NCBI GenBank assembly: GCA_937899905.1
Contig: CALCCF010000039.1
Coordinates: 1-46,952 of the forward strand
DNA length: 46,952 bases
Source of the DNA: an uncultured Phycisphaeraceae bacterium
GTDB lineage: Bacteria > Planctomycetota > Phycisphaerae > Phycisphaerales > UBA1924
Direction: 5' to 3'
Shown: piece by piece, positions 1 through 8,604 of the stretch
Numbering within the stretch: the first letter of the stretch is position 1
Layout of the letters: each line of letters begins with the position of its first letter
The notes under the pieces: generated by a model
Database searches by the model: none
The model's input: only the letters and a program-made list of their open reading frames with translations
What the model was told of the DNA's origin: nothing
Translations under genes and position numbers: made by a program

Positions 1-381
1 GGCTGTTTCTGTCGCTACGGTTTGAGCAACATGCTCGGCAGTCTTCGTCGCACTCCGCTCTGCTTCCTCCGCGGCGCTCAACATGACGAGCTCGACGGTC
101 TCCTCGGCGATTTCGCCCGCCGTAGTTTTAGCCTGCGATTCAGCGACCTGTTTTGCGAGATTTCGGAGGCCGAGTGCGGTTGTACCAAAGCCCAGCACAA
201 GAGCGATCACGATCACAGCGCTCGCAAACTTGACCGCTCGTCGCGGCAGGATGACGTAATTGGACTCGAGGTGTTTAGTGATACTGTCCAACAGCTCGGG
301 CGATGGCTTGCCAGACTGCTGTACGGCGGTTGTCTCGGGCACTAGAACGGAGGCCGCTGGCTTCTTGGGTGTATCGCTCAT
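1..381 (-). CDS. Partial single-pass membrane protein with coiled-coil-like tail, unknown function
   Basis: An ATG at 381 opens a frame that runs without a stop to base 1, so only the first 127 residues are present and the 3' end lies outside the window. The first 50 residues are polar and Pro/Lys-rich. Residues about 51-71 form one hydrophobic segment (ending LVLGFGTTALG). The rest is an Ala/Glu/Thr-rich, probably helical region (ETVELVMLSAAEEAERSATK) that resembles a coiled coil. This suggests an N-in anchored protein with a long helical periplasmic part. There is no clear Shine-Dalgarno. I do not recognise the family. The gene is co-directional with the small frame at 423-665. Confidence 0.6.
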   Translation of the reverse strand, partial: MSDTPKKPAASVLVPETTAVQQSGKPSPELLDSITKHLESNYVILPRRAVKFASAVIVIALVLGFGTTALGLRNLAKQVAESQAKTTAGEIAEETVELVMLSAAEEAERSATKTAEHVAQTVATETA

Positions 382-422
382 AGTGGTGATACGGTAGTGC
401 TATTAAGCATGTCGGTTGTGGG

Positions 423-665
423 CTAGCAGCAATTTACATGGGCCTTGCTGAAGAGAGGCACGACGGCCGCGTTCCGCGTTGTGCCGGCCTTGCAGAATAA
501 CACGGCGATTTTTGCCCGAACCACGGTCGTCGCCTTCCGCATCTTGGCCGCCGCTTTCCATATCAAGACGATGCGCGTCACCATCGCAGCAATTTCTTTG
601 GCCACCTGCGCGATTCCTTTGATGACGGGGGGCGTTTCCTTCCCCACGAAGACTATTTCCTTCAT
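423..665 (-). CDS. Doubtful small basic protein (80 aa)
   Basis: This ATG-started frame encodes about 80 residues with an alternating hydrophobic/Lys-Arg pattern (VAKEIAAMVTRIVLIWKAAA) that could form an amphipathic helix. A GAGAG lies about 11 bases before the ATG as a weak ribosome site. It ends 41 bases before the start of the minus-strand membrane gene and could share a transcript with it. The stretch is visibly less GC-rich than most of the window, and an opposite-strand frame (445-672, TTG start) covers the same bases, so coding is uncertain. No family is recognised. Confidence 0.3.
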   Translation of the reverse strand: MKEIVFVGKETPPVIKGIAQVAKEIAAMVTRIVLIWKAAAKMRKATTVVRAKIAVLFCKAGTTRNAAVVPLFSKAHVNCC

Positions 666-1028
666 GAAGTAAACGACTCTCGTGCAGACATATTGGACCA
701 AGCGCCCCCGCTGATAGCCCGTGAGGGCCGATCGGCCTGTTCCCGGACGCAGCGCTGGCGCTCGGGCGTCGTTCGGCCGGGCCCAAAACTCCACGCCGCC
801 ATCCAACTTCCAATAAAGCGGCCCCCGGATCACCCCGATGCATGATCGGACCGGGCCGCCGTTGGCCCCGGTCGAGTCCATCCAGGCCGACCGCTCGCAT
901 GCTGTTCCGCCGGCGACCGGCCGTAACGCAGGAGTGCACCACATGCACGACCTTCGTTCGCAGCCGTCGGCGGCCCGGCTCGTCTGGCACGCCAATGTAA
1001 GTACCACCATGCAGACCGGAGCGGACCA
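666..1028. other. Gene-poor stretch upstream of the FN3-like gene, with one stem-loop
   Basis: I see no convincing gene here. An imperfect palindrome at 818-859 pairs GCGGCCC with GGGCCGC around an inner CCGAT/ATCGG hairpin. A plus-strand frame at 838-1032 ends overlapping the next start codon but has no recognisable features. The stretch probably holds the leader and promoter of the gene at 1029; no clear -35/-10 pair was found. Confidence 0.4.
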
Positions 1029-1745
1029 ATGAGCACTATCCCCCAGAGCAACGACGACGCCCTGACCTGGGTCATCGACCACGTCGCCCAGTGGACCGCC
1101 GATCCCGAGGCCATCGGCCTCGATGCCAGCTCCGTGACGGAGCTAGCGGCGCTCGCTTCCACGGCACAGACGCGCCAGCAGACGCGCAACAACACCCGCG
1201 ATGCGGCACGCGGGGCGACGAACTCGTTCAACAGCTCGGCCGACGCGATGCGCGAGTTTGCCTCGCTCCAGGTCCAGCGCATCCGCACCTTCGCCCGCGG
1301 AGCCGCCGAGCCGGCCACCGTCTACGAGGACGCCGGCATCCCCGCCCCCGCCGACCGCTCGCCGACGCCCGCCCCCGGCACGCCCGAGGCCTTCCAGGTG
1401 TCGCTGCTGCAGAACGGGGCCATCGAGGTCACCTTCGACTGCCCCAACCCGCCGCGCGTCACCGTGGCCAACTACATCGTCGAGCGTCGCCTGGGTGCGC
1501 AGGGCGACTTTGAGTTCCTCATGAGCGCCCTGGAGCGCCGCTTCACCGACGCGACCATCCCGCTGGGCACCAGCCAGGTCGCCTACCGCGTTACCGCCCA
1601 GACGGCCACCCGCTTCGGCAACCCCGGGCAGTACGCCGTGCAGTTCGGGGCCGGGAACCAGGTCACCGGCGAGCCGGCCAGCGCGGAGAGCGCTCCGCCG
1701 ACGACCGACGGCGCCGGGGGCACGGGCGACCTGAAGGCCGCGTAA
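1029..1745 (+). CDS. Fibronectin type III-like domain protein (238 aa)
   Basis: The start is an ATG with GGAG eight bases upstream. No signal peptide is visible. Residues 1-95 look helical and polar, with a run rich in Gln, Thr, Arg and Ala. A Pro-rich linker (about 96-120) follows, then a beta-rich domain of about 90 residues (AFQVSLLQNGAIEVTFDCPN, YIVERRLG, AYRVTAQT) that has the strand pattern of a fibronectin type III fold. The C-terminus is low-complexity Ala/Gly/Thr. The FN3 call rests on pattern only; function is unknown. The gene is convergent with the lipoprotein gene at 1873 and is followed by a GC-rich hairpin. Confidence 0.7.
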   Translation: MSTIPQSNDDALTWVIDHVAQWTADPEAIGLDASSVTELAALASTAQTRQQTRNNTRDAARGATNSFNSSADAMREFASLQVQRIRTFARGAAEPATVYEDAGIPAPADRSPTPAPGTPEAFQVSLLQNGAIEVTFDCPNPPRVTVANYIVERRLGAQGDFEFLMSALERRFTDATIPLGTSQVAYRVTAQTATRFGNPGQYAVQFGAGNQVTGEPASAESAPPTTDGAGGTGDLKAA

Positions 1746-1779
1746 GCCACCACCGAACCCCACATCACGCCTCACATCA

Positions 1780-1813
1780 CGCGGCGGCGGGGCGGGAGCG
1801 CCCGGCCGCCGCG
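1780..1813 (+). terminator. GC-rich hairpin after the FN3-like gene
   Basis: CGCGGCGG pairs with CCGCCGCG, and an inner GGGCG/CGCCC stem closes a GGAG loop. Only TTGT follows on the plus strand, so this is a strong stem without a good U-tract. It lies between two convergent genes and may serve both. Confidence 0.45.
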
Positions 1814-1872
1814 TTGTCGTGCGCGCCCATCACGCCGCGCCGAGCGCCGTGCGCCCGGCTCCCCAGGCCCGC

Positions 1873-3135
1873 TCACGGGCCGAGGTCGAGCCGCACGCGC
1901 TCGCCCAGCGCGGCGATCACCGCTGCCAGCTCGTCAATCAGCAGATCCGGCCCCGCTTCGCCCCGCCACTCGGTCCTCGGTCGCAGCACCGGCTCGCGTT
2001 CGAGTGGAAGCTCGTGCAGCGCGGCGAGGCTCGAACGCCTGGCGTCGGGGTGCCGCGACACGTAGATCCGATCGAAGAACACCACGCCCAGCTCATCCTG
2101 GGCGCGCACGCGGAAGGCGATCTCGATGCAGCGCTGCTGGCCCACGCGCGGGAAGTCCATTCGCGTGATCCACGCGCTGACATCCGCTGCGCCCTCGGTC
2201 ACCACGTGCCCGCTCACACCCTGGGCGACGCGTTCGGCCAGACGGAGCCCGATCTGCGCCTGGGCGACGGCCTCTTCGAGTTCGCGGATGCGCTCGCGCT
2301 CGGCCCCGTCCGAGCCGGTGATCGCACCGATCACCGAGCCGACGCCGGTGACGAACGCGCCCACCACAACGCCCGGCATGGTAATGAAGATCGTGCCGAG
2401 AGGATGCCCACCGCCCGCTTCCATGCTGGCGCCCATGATCTGCAGACCGGGCGAGTCGCCGACCATCATGCCGCCCACCATGCCGCGCAGCGCGCCGCCC
2501 CGCGGCACAGGCGCGTCGTCGACAAACGCGAACACCGACGCCCCCGGGTCGATTCGCTCGTGCGAAGGGAGCGGGCGGTCGTATCGGCGAGTCGGCGAGA
2601 ACGCGACCGTCCCGGGCACACGCGCGAGCTTGCCGCCCTCGGCTCGCTCGGCCTCGATGATCGCCCGGGCGTGCGTGCTCTCGTCGGTCAGCGTGGGCTC
2701 GCCGGTCTGGGTGTCCACGTGGATGCTGCCCACGTAGACGATGCTGGCTCCCTCGGGCACGCCGAACTCGATCCGTGGTGCGTCCAGCTGAGGATCGTTG
2801 TCAAAGAAGCTCTTGTGCTCGACGAGGCTGACATGCCGCCCCGGCTCGAGCACCTGGTAGTACCAGCCTTGCGCTGAGAGCGCCCTATGGAAGGACCGCG
2901 GGAAGGGTCGCGAGCCGTGCACCTTGAATCGGTCCGCGGGGCTCCAGAAGGCAAGACCGAACCGGCTCGGCACGCGCTCGTCGCCCTTGGTGTACCGATA
3001 GAGCACGACGGCGGCCTCGCCTCGCGCGATCCGCGATTGCTCCCTCCAGCTCGGGGCGCCCCGGTACGTGCAGGCGGAGGCCGTGGCCAGGAGGCAGGCC
3101 AGCAACACCAATGAAATGCAACGCGTGCCAAGCAT
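1873..3135 (-). CDS. Putative lipoprotein with glycine-rich hydrophobic middle (420 aa)
   Basis: ATG at 3135 is preferred because GGGGGTGG lies just upstream; an in-frame TTG at 3156 would add seven residues. The N-terminus has an export signal ending ATASAC, a plausible though not ideal lipobox. The first half is mixed alpha/beta. The middle holds a Gly/Met/Val-rich stretch (GGALRGMVGGMMVGD and GVVVGAFVTGVGSVIGAITG) that resembles a glycine-zipper membrane segment, followed directly by a coiled-coil-like helix (ERIRELEEAVAQAQIGLRLA). The C-terminal third is a soluble domain. I do not recognise a family. It is probably envelope-anchored. It lies 87 bases downstream of the GNAT-like gene on the same strand. 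Confidence 0.65.
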   Translation of the reverse strand: MLGTRCISLVLLACLLATASACTYRGAPSWREQSRIARGEAAVVLYRYTKGDERVPSRFGLAFWSPADRFKVHGSRPFPRSFHRALSAQGWYYQVLEPGRHVSLVEHKSFFDNDPQLDAPRIEFGVPEGASIVYVGSIHVDTQTGEPTLTDESTHARAIIEAERAEGGKLARVPGTVAFSPTRRYDRPLPSHERIDPGASVFAFVDDAPVPRGGALRGMVGGMMVGDSPGLQIMGASMEAGGGHPLGTIFITMPGVVVGAFVTGVGSVIGAITGSDGAERERIRELEEAVAQAQIGLRLAERVAQGVSGHVVTEGAADVSAWITRMDFPRVGQQRCIEIAFRVRAQDELGVVFFDRIYVSRHPDARRSSLAALHELPLEREPVLRPRTEWRGEAGPDLLIDELAAVIAALGERVRLDLGP

Positions 3136-3222
3136 CCGACGCCACCCCCGGAGCAAGCCTGGGAACGAGGCAGGATCGACCGAGCCATGATACGGCTGCC
3201 CATCGGAGGCTGCACGCCGAGT

Positions 3223-4206
3223 CTACGTGAGCCGCGTGACGAACCACACCGCCCCGATCACCTGACGCCCTGCCCGTCGCGCCGTCGCGAGGCTGGGCGC
3301 GTTCCCGCCCAGGATCGTGCCGAACATGGGGAGCGCGGCGTTGGCCGCGTCTCCGGCCACCAGCGTGCGCGCCAGCTCCCGCTGCGCCGCCGCGGCCGAG
3401 CGACGGCCCGAGGCCCAGCCGGCCACGCACTCCTCGACGACGAGCCAGCCGTCCATCGCCTGGAAGTCCAGACGCTGCACACACAGCAGGCCGGCCGGTT
3501 TCTCCGGCTCATCTTCCAGGGACCAGAACAGCACGCGGCCGTCCTTCGCGCAGTCCTCGATCTCGTCGCGGCCCGACGGGCGGACGTCGCGTTGCAGCGC
3601 CGCGTCGCGGTCCTGGAAGGCGTCGTAGCAGTCGGCCTCGAACAGCAGGGCGTCGTCGACCGTCGCGGCTCGCAGCGACACCGCTGGCAGCTCGACCTCC
3701 GGGGGGCGTTCCACCATCTCGCCGAGCGTCGCGCCGACGAGGGCCTGATCGACCGCCGCCCGCCACCCCGATGGCAGCGGTGGGGCGTCCGATCCCGCGA
3801 CCGGGATGCGCACCATCGGCGGTGCGAACGCCGGATACGCCGCCATCGCCGCACGCGCGATCTCGGCCAGCCGATCGCCCGACCACGCCGCCGCGTCCGT
3901 CGTCGCCACGAGATCGACGAACGGCCGGTTGCCATCGCCCCCATAGTGCCGGATGCCGCAGAGCGTCTTTGAGTCCGCGACATCGAGCACAACATTCAGG
4001 AAGTCACGCGGCGCGCCCACCATCATGCTCGCCGCCCGATTGCCAGCAACCATGCGATCCTCACACCACGCCAGCTGCTCGTCGATCCACTTCGCCCGCG
4101 CAGCCCGCACCTCGTCCATCGGCCGCCACCCGCGCACGGCCTCGGGCAGCATGGCCAGGTCGGCTTCCAGCATGGCGTCGCGCACGCTCGGTTCGACGAC
4201 CAACAC
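3223..4206 (-). CDS. GNAT-like acetyltransferase domain protein (327 aa)
   Basis: A GTG start follows the TGA of the phosphatase gene directly, which suggests translational coupling. The C-terminal half fits a GNAT N-acetyltransferase: a strand with AGLLCVQRLDF, then VVEECVAGWASGRRSAAAA where the acetyl-CoA loop normally sits, and near the end TILGGNAPSLATARRAGR, which matches the usual Asn-x-Pro-Ser...Arg-Ala-Gly element. The N-terminal 180 residues have no fold I recognise and may be a degenerate second GNAT unit. The R/Q-x-x-G-x-G/A pyrophosphate loop is not perfect, so activity is uncertain. No substrate can be named. It is probably co-transcribed with the Ppx/GppA gene. Confidence 0.6.
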   Translation of the reverse strand: MLVVEPSVRDAMLEADLAMLPEAVRGWRPMDEVRAARAKWIDEQLAWCEDRMVAGNRAASMMVGAPRDFLNVVLDVADSKTLCGIRHYGGDGNRPFVDLVATTDAAAWSGDRLAEIARAAMAAYPAFAPPMVRIPVAGSDAPPLPSGWRAAVDQALVGATLGEMVERPPEVELPAVSLRAATVDDALLFEADCYDAFQDRDAALQRDVRPSGRDEIEDCAKDGRVLFWSLEDEPEKPAGLLCVQRLDFQAMDGWLVVEECVAGWASGRRSAAAAQRELARTLVAGDAANAALPMFGTILGGNAPSLATARRAGRQVIGAVWFVTRLT

Positions 4207-5922
4207 TCAGACCACCTCGAACGCGCACCGCAGCCCGAACGCCAGCGCGAACAGCTCGGCCTTGCGCTGGGCGCCCCAGATGTCGGTGCTCACGTCGTCG
4301 GGCGCGTCGATGCGGAAGACCGCGGTGTTCGGATGGTCGGCGTTGTGTTCGTGGGGGGCACGCGTCTCGATGTCCACCGTCACGCGCTCGACCACCTGCG
4401 TGTGCGTGCGGTCTAGGCCGTCGGCCACGCGCAGCACGCCGGCCAGCCGCCGCACGATCTTGCGGTCGTGCGGGTCGAGCGCCCGGTACGCCTCGTGGCT
4501 GCCCTTGGGATGGCTCCGCCGGTGGTACCGCGCCACATTGGCGATCAGCTCGCGCTCGCGCGGCGTGAACCCGTCGAGGTCGCCGTTGGCGATGATGTAG
4601 TAGCTGTGCTTGTGGTGCTTGCTGTGGTTCACGAGGTAGCCGATGTCGTGCAGCACGCCCGCGGCTTCGAGGATCGCCCGCGCCTCGCCGTCCATCGCCG
4701 TCGCGGCGTCGAGCACCAGCGGGTGCGTCGGGCTCGTCTTCGCCAGTGCCCCGGCGAGCTCGGGCAAACGCTCGGCAAGCTGGTCAAAGATCTCCAGCGA
4801 CAGCCGTGTGACGTGCTCGCTGTGGGCCGCGTGGTACCGGCACTGCCGGGCGAACCGGCGGATGGCCTCGGACCGCCCGCCGGTCGCGGCTCTGGGCGCA
4901 CTCGCCTCCGGCGGCACCAGCGACGCGATCGCGCCCTCCGTCTGCGCGTCCATCATGGTCAGCATGAGCCCGTCGCGGATGCCACGATCGTGCACGACCA
5001 GCTCGTCGATCTTCAGCGTCTTCATCAACGCTTCGACGATCGCCGCGCCGGGCACGATGATGTCCTGGCGATCCTTGTTGAGCCCCGCCACGCCGCCGCC
5101 CTTCGCCAGCGACGAACGCAAGTCCTTCAGCGTCCGCGTCACCTGCTCGCGCGTCAGCCGCTGGCCCTGCACGCTATCGAAGGCCTGGCCCTCCTTGGCG
5201 AGCTGGATCGAAGCCAAGGCCGCGTACGTGCCGCCGGTACCAAAGAGCACTGTCGGCTCGACCGCAACGCCGGCGACCGCCGACTCGATCTCGCCCCTGA
5301 GAAACTGCCGCATCTCGTCGAAGGCCTTGGTTTCGGTCACGCCCTTCCCGCCGAACATGTCGGCCACGCGCACCGCGCCCAGCTTCAGGCCCACGACCCT
5401 CTCGACCACGCCACCATCGCTGAACACGACCTCGGTCGAGCCGCCGCCGATGTCCGCGACCGCGAACGCCAGCCCCTCGATGTCGAACGCCGCCGCGACG
5501 CTGGTGTGCGCCAGCCGGCCCTCGTCGTCATGGCCGATGACCTGGACGGCGAGGTTGCTGGTGCGTTTCACGCCCTGCACGAACTCCGAGCCATTGGACG
5601 CCTCGCGCACGGCGCTCGTGGCGATGACCCGGATCTCGGCCACGCCATAGCCCAGCGCGAGCTGCTTCATCCGCCCCACGGCGTCGATGGCCGACTCCAT
5701 CCGATCGGGCGCGATCAGCCCGGTCTCGGCCATGCCGTGCCCCAGCCGCGGCGTGACCTTCTCCTCGTCGAGCACGCGATACCCGCCCTCGTCGTCCCGC
5801 TCGGCGATCAGCAGGCGGATCGAGTTGGTGCCCACGTCGATGGCGGCCAAACGCAGCGGGCGCTCGACATCCGGCTTCGCGTTCTCGGGCTGCATGCTCT
5901 GGGGAGTGGGGGAGCTATCCAT
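4207..5922 (-). CDS. ppx: Ppx/GppA phosphatase with C-terminal HD domain (571 aa)
   Basis: The N-terminal half has the ASKHA (actin/Hsp70-type) phosphatase signatures of exopolyphosphatase and pppGpp phosphohydrolase: DVGTNS at residues 29-34 (phosphate loop), RVIATSAVREA, and ADIGGGSTEV (second phosphate loop). The C-terminal third is an HD hydrolase-like domain with HDIGYLVNHSKHHKHS. Members of this family release phosphate from polyphosphate or pppGpp; which substrate applies cannot be read here. ATG at 5922 is chosen because the longer frame starts with TTG at 5988, nearly inside the divergent ffh start. The downstream GNAT-like gene begins directly after the stop. Confidence 0.9.
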   Translation of the reverse strand: MDSSPTPQSMQPENAKPDVERPLRLAAIDVGTNSIRLLIAERDDEGGYRVLDEEKVTPRLGHGMAETGLIAPDRMESAIDAVGRMKQLALGYGVAEIRVIATSAVREASNGSEFVQGVKRTSNLAVQVIGHDDEGRLAHTSVAAAFDIEGLAFAVADIGGGSTEVVFSDGGVVERVVGLKLGAVRVADMFGGKGVTETKAFDEMRQFLRGEIESAVAGVAVEPTVLFGTGGTYAALASIQLAKEGQAFDSVQGQRLTREQVTRTLKDLRSSLAKGGGVAGLNKDRQDIIVPGAAIVEALMKTLKIDELVVHDRGIRDGLMLTMMDAQTEGAIASLVPPEASAPRAATGGRSEAIRRFARQCRYHAAHSEHVTRLSLEIFDQLAERLPELAGALAKTSPTHPLVLDAATAMDGEARAILEAAGVLHDIGYLVNHSKHHKHSYYIIANGDLDGFTPRERELIANVARYHRRSHPKGSHEAYRALDPHDRKIVRRLAGVLRVADGLDRTHTQVVERVTVDIETRAPHEHNADHPNTAVFRIDAPDDVSTDIWGAQRKAELFALAFGLRCAFEVV

Positions 5923-5996
5923 CCGCCAAAACGGTAGCACGTCGCGCAACCCCCATACAATGGCAGCCAACCGTCCCGAATGCCCCAAGGACCACC

Positions 5997-7502
5997 ATGC
6001 TCGAACGACTCACCGAAGGCTTCCAATCCGCCCTCCGCAACCTCTCGGGCCAGGGCGCCATCTCCGAGAAGAACGTCCGCGACGCGATGGCCGAGGTCCG
6101 AGAGAGCCTGCTCGAGGCCGACGTCGCCCTCGAGGTCGTTGAGCAGTTCTGTGATGAGGTCGTCCAGGATGCGCTAGGCCAGAAGGTCACCGAGAGCGTG
6201 AAGCCCGGCGAGGAGATGATCAAGATCGTCCACGACCGGCTCGTGGTCCTGCTCGGCGGCGAGCCGGGCAAGGCGACCGACCCAGGCATCCACCCCGTCA
6301 GCCCCGGCCCAACCGTCATCATGATGTGCGGACTGCAAGGCAGCGGCAAGACGACCACCTGCGGCAAGATCGCCGCGTGGCTGCGCAAGAAGGACCTGTC
6401 CAGCACGCTCGTCGCCGCCGACCTCCAGCGTCCCGCCGCCGTTGAACAGCTCCAGACCGTGGCGTCGCAGGCCAACGCGATGCCGGGCAGCTCCCCCGTG
6501 CAGTTCCACGGCGAGCTCGACCAAATCGGCGCGTATGGCGAGCGTGTGGGCGTTGCCGTCGACGTGTGCAAGCGCGGCTTGAAAGCCGCCAAGCAGAACG
6601 GCAGCGACGTCGCCATCCTCGATACGGCTGGCCGCCTGCACGTCAACGACGAGCTCATGGGCGAGCTCAAGAAGGTCAAAGCGGCGTGCAACCCGCACTA
6701 CATCTTCTTGGTCGTCGATTCCATGACCGGCCAGGACGCCGTGCGTTCTGCCAAATCCTTCCACGAGCAGCTGGGCATCGACGGTGTCATCCTCACCAAG
6801 TTCGACAGCGATACCCGCGGAGGCGCAGCGCTCAGCGTGCGTCAGGTCACCGGCGCGCCCGTCCGATTCGTCGGCATGGGCGAGAAGCTCGAAGCCCTTG
6901 AGCCCTTCCATCCCGAGCGCTTTGCCGGCCGAATCCTGGGCATGGGCGACGTCGTCTCGCTCGTCGAGAAGGCCCAGGAAGAGGTCTCCGAGGAAGAAGC
7001 CGAGAAGCTGCAGAACAAGATGATGCGCGGCGAGATGGGCATGGACGACTTCCTCAAGCAGCTCAAGACCATCCGCAAGCTCGGCCCGATGAAGCAGGTT
7101 CTGGGCATGCTGCCCGGCGTCGGGTCCATGCTCAAGGACGTGAACATCGAGGACAAGGAGCTCGACCGCGTCGAGGCCCAGATCCAGTCGATGACGCCCG
7201 ACGAGCGGAAGAAGCCCAAGCTCATCGATAACGCGCGCAAGCGCCGCATCGCAAAGGGCTCGGGCGTCGACCAGCCCACCGTCAACAAGCTGGTCAAGCA
7301 GTTCAACACCATCAACCAGCTCACCAAAGGCATGGCTGATATGAGTGCCCGCGGCAAGATGTCCAAGATGACGAACATGGCCGCGAGCGCGGGCGGTGGG
7401 GGTGGCGGCGCCGCGGCGGACATGATGCCCGGGCTGACGCGCCGAAAGCCGACGAAGTCGGGCAAGCCAAAGGGCTTCAAGCAGCGCAAGAAGCGGAAGT
7501 GA
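5997..7502 (+). CDS. ffh: Signal recognition particle protein Ffh (501 aa)
   Basis: Ffh is the GTPase that binds 4.5S/6S RNA and signal sequences emerging from the ribosome and delivers nascent chains to FtsY. All parts are visible: the N-domain helices (MLERLTEGFQSALRNL), the G1 loop GLQGSGKTTT, the G3 motif DTAGRL, the G4 motif TKFDSDTRGGA, and a Met-rich M domain starting about residue 330 (GMDDFLKQL, MKQVLGMLPGVGSM, RKRRIAKGSG). The protein ends in a Gly-rich linker and a Lys/Arg-rich tail (GFKQRKKRK), giving a length somewhat above the usual 450 residues. It is divergent from the phosphatase gene. Confidence 0.97.
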   Translation: MLERLTEGFQSALRNLSGQGAISEKNVRDAMAEVRESLLEADVALEVVEQFCDEVVQDALGQKVTESVKPGEEMIKIVHDRLVVLLGGEPGKATDPGIHPVSPGPTVIMMCGLQGSGKTTTCGKIAAWLRKKDLSSTLVAADLQRPAAVEQLQTVASQANAMPGSSPVQFHGELDQIGAYGERVGVAVDVCKRGLKAAKQNGSDVAILDTAGRLHVNDELMGELKKVKAACNPHYIFLVVDSMTGQDAVRSAKSFHEQLGIDGVILTKFDSDTRGGAALSVRQVTGAPVRFVGMGEKLEALEPFHPERFAGRILGMGDVVSLVEKAQEEVSEEEAEKLQNKMMRGEMGMDDFLKQLKTIRKLGPMKQVLGMLPGVGSMLKDVNIEDKELDRVEAQIQSMTPDERKKPKLIDNARKRRIAKGSGVDQPTVNKLVKQFNTINQLTKGMADMSARGKMSKMTNMAASAGGGGGGAAADMMPGLTRRKPTKSGKPKGFKQRKKRK

Positions 7503-7522
7503 CTTTGGCCTGCTCGTTCCTC

Positions 7523-8383
7523 CTACGGGCAACCCGAGTCAAACGCGCTCTGGAACGACAGGAAGTCGAACAGCGTCAGATCACCATCGCCGTCGAAGTC
7601 CGCTCGGGCATCGCCATCGGCGAACAGCTGCTGGAACTCGAGGAAGTCGAAGAGTGTCAACTCGCCGTCGCCATCGAGGTCGGCCGAGCACGCGGTGACC
7701 ACCCGTCCTTCGGCCATGATGATCGCGTCGCAAGGCCAGCCGAAAGCGCAGAGGTCATCGCTACCGACCGGATCAGACAGCCCGCACGCATCGGATGCGA
7801 CGGAAAAGCCTGGGAACGCTGGTGGCTGGGCACCTCCAAGCTGGAAGAAATCGCCGAACTCCCCGCCGGCTAGCTGTCTGAAGTCCGGTGCCGATACCTC
7901 ATCCATCCGCGATGCCCCCGCTCCGACGACTCCGGAAATTGGGACTGGGACGATCTCGAACGAGGGGAGGCTCGGTTGGCGAAGCGTGATCGTGGTCGAG
8001 CTAAGAAACTCACTGTCGGGCGACCGGGGCGCGATCGGTGGACTGTCCGCTGGGATCTGGTACAGGCTGATCGTGATGTCAGCCTCGGGAAGCGTGACCA
8101 ACACTACGAACTCCACGCCGAACTCGACGGTGTGAATCTCGAGGTCATCGAGCACACCAAAGTCTGAGAGCGTGAAAGCACGGTACCAACGATTGTCGGC
8201 CGAAGTCTGAATCGTTCCCGTAGCGCACACGACTCCAGTACCGGAGACCACCACGCCCGCATCGTGGTGCGACAGTCGGACCTGCCCGTGCGCCAGCGAG
8301 GCGGCCACGAGCAGGCCCATGCCGGCAGCGGCGGCACCCGTGGGCCGTGCATCAAGGGCGGGGCGGCGAAACGGAGTGGTCAT
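7523..8383 (-). CDS. Secreted protein with C-terminal GC-type dockerin-like pair (286 aa)
   Basis: ATG at 8383 is chosen because GGAGG lies six bases upstream. A signal peptide (GMGLLVAASLAHGQ) is followed by a beta-rich body of about 200 residues with no recognised fold. The last 55 residues contain two calcium-loop repeats, DLDGDGELTLFDFLEFQ and DFDGDGDLTLFDFLSFQ, and the chain ends GCP. This is the layout of the GC-type dockerin anchor seen in planctomycete surface proteins. The protein is therefore likely exported and held at the cell surface. A good promoter lies at 8416-8444. A second protein with the same anchor is at 13065-15287. Confidence 0.8.
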   Translation of the reverse strand: MTTPFRRPALDARPTGAAAAGMGLLVAASLAHGQVRLSHHDAGVVVSGTGVVCATGTIQTSADNRWYRAFTLSDFGVLDDLEIHTVEFGVEFVVLVTLPEADITISLYQIPADSPPIAPRSPDSEFLSSTTITLRQPSLPSFEIVPVPISGVVGAGASRMDEVSAPDFRQLAGGEFGDFFQLGGAQPPAFPGFSVASDACGLSDPVGSDDLCAFGWPCDAIIMAEGRVVTACSADLDGDGELTLFDFLEFQQLFADGDARADFDGDGDLTLFDFLSFQSAFDSGCP

Positions 8384-8415
8384 GGTCGGCCTCCATTGCG
8401 TGCTTGGTCCGGGCC

Positions 8416-8444
8416 ATTCTAATGGAAGCACAACCCGATCACAA
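8416..8444 (-). promoter_or_regulatory. Sigma-70-type promoter of the dockerin-like protein gene
   Basis: On the minus strand TTGTGA (-35, 4 of 6 matches to TTGACA) is separated by 17 bases from TAGAAT (-10, 5 of 6 matches to TATAAT). It lies about 33 bases upstream of the ATG at 8383. The match is by eye; no start-site data exist. Confidence 0.55.
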
Positions 8445-8552
8445 GCCGATTTTCCTAGATTCTCAGAGCATCAAACTCCCGGACCTCGGGCGTGAGACTC
8501 CAAACAGAATCTGATCGCGCGACGCCCATCCCCGAGTCCGCACGTACATAAG

Positions 8553-8582
8553 TTGTGTGGATCTGGACGATCCGGGTATACT
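8553..8582 (+). promoter_or_regulatory. Sigma-70-type promoter of the PEP-CTERM-like gene pair
   Basis: TTGTGT (-35) and TATACT (-10, 5 of 6 matches) are separated by 18 bases, 22 bases upstream of the ATG at 8605. This leaves a leader of only about 15 bases that holds GAGGAGAGGA. It shares the 222-bp divergent region with the opposite promoter at 8416-8444. Confidence 0.55.
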
Positions 8583-8604
8583 GGCCGCCAGAGGAGAGGA
8601 CCCC

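Noticed and set aside
445-672. Plus-strand 75-aa frame with TTG start
   Set aside because: No ribosome site and unusual start; the opposite-strand frame is a slightly better candidate.
838-1032. Plus-strand 64-aa frame overlapping the start of the FN3-like gene
   Set aside because: No recognisable features or ribosome site; the overlap looks accidental.
4468-5937. Long plus-strand frame of 489 aa opposite the Ppx/GppA gene
   Set aside because: It is the antisense shadow of a clear gene; His/Arg-rich composition is typical of high-GC shadows.
6174-7532. Long minus-strand frame opposite ffh
   Set aside because: Shadow of ffh with no domain and Leu/Ala/His-biased composition.
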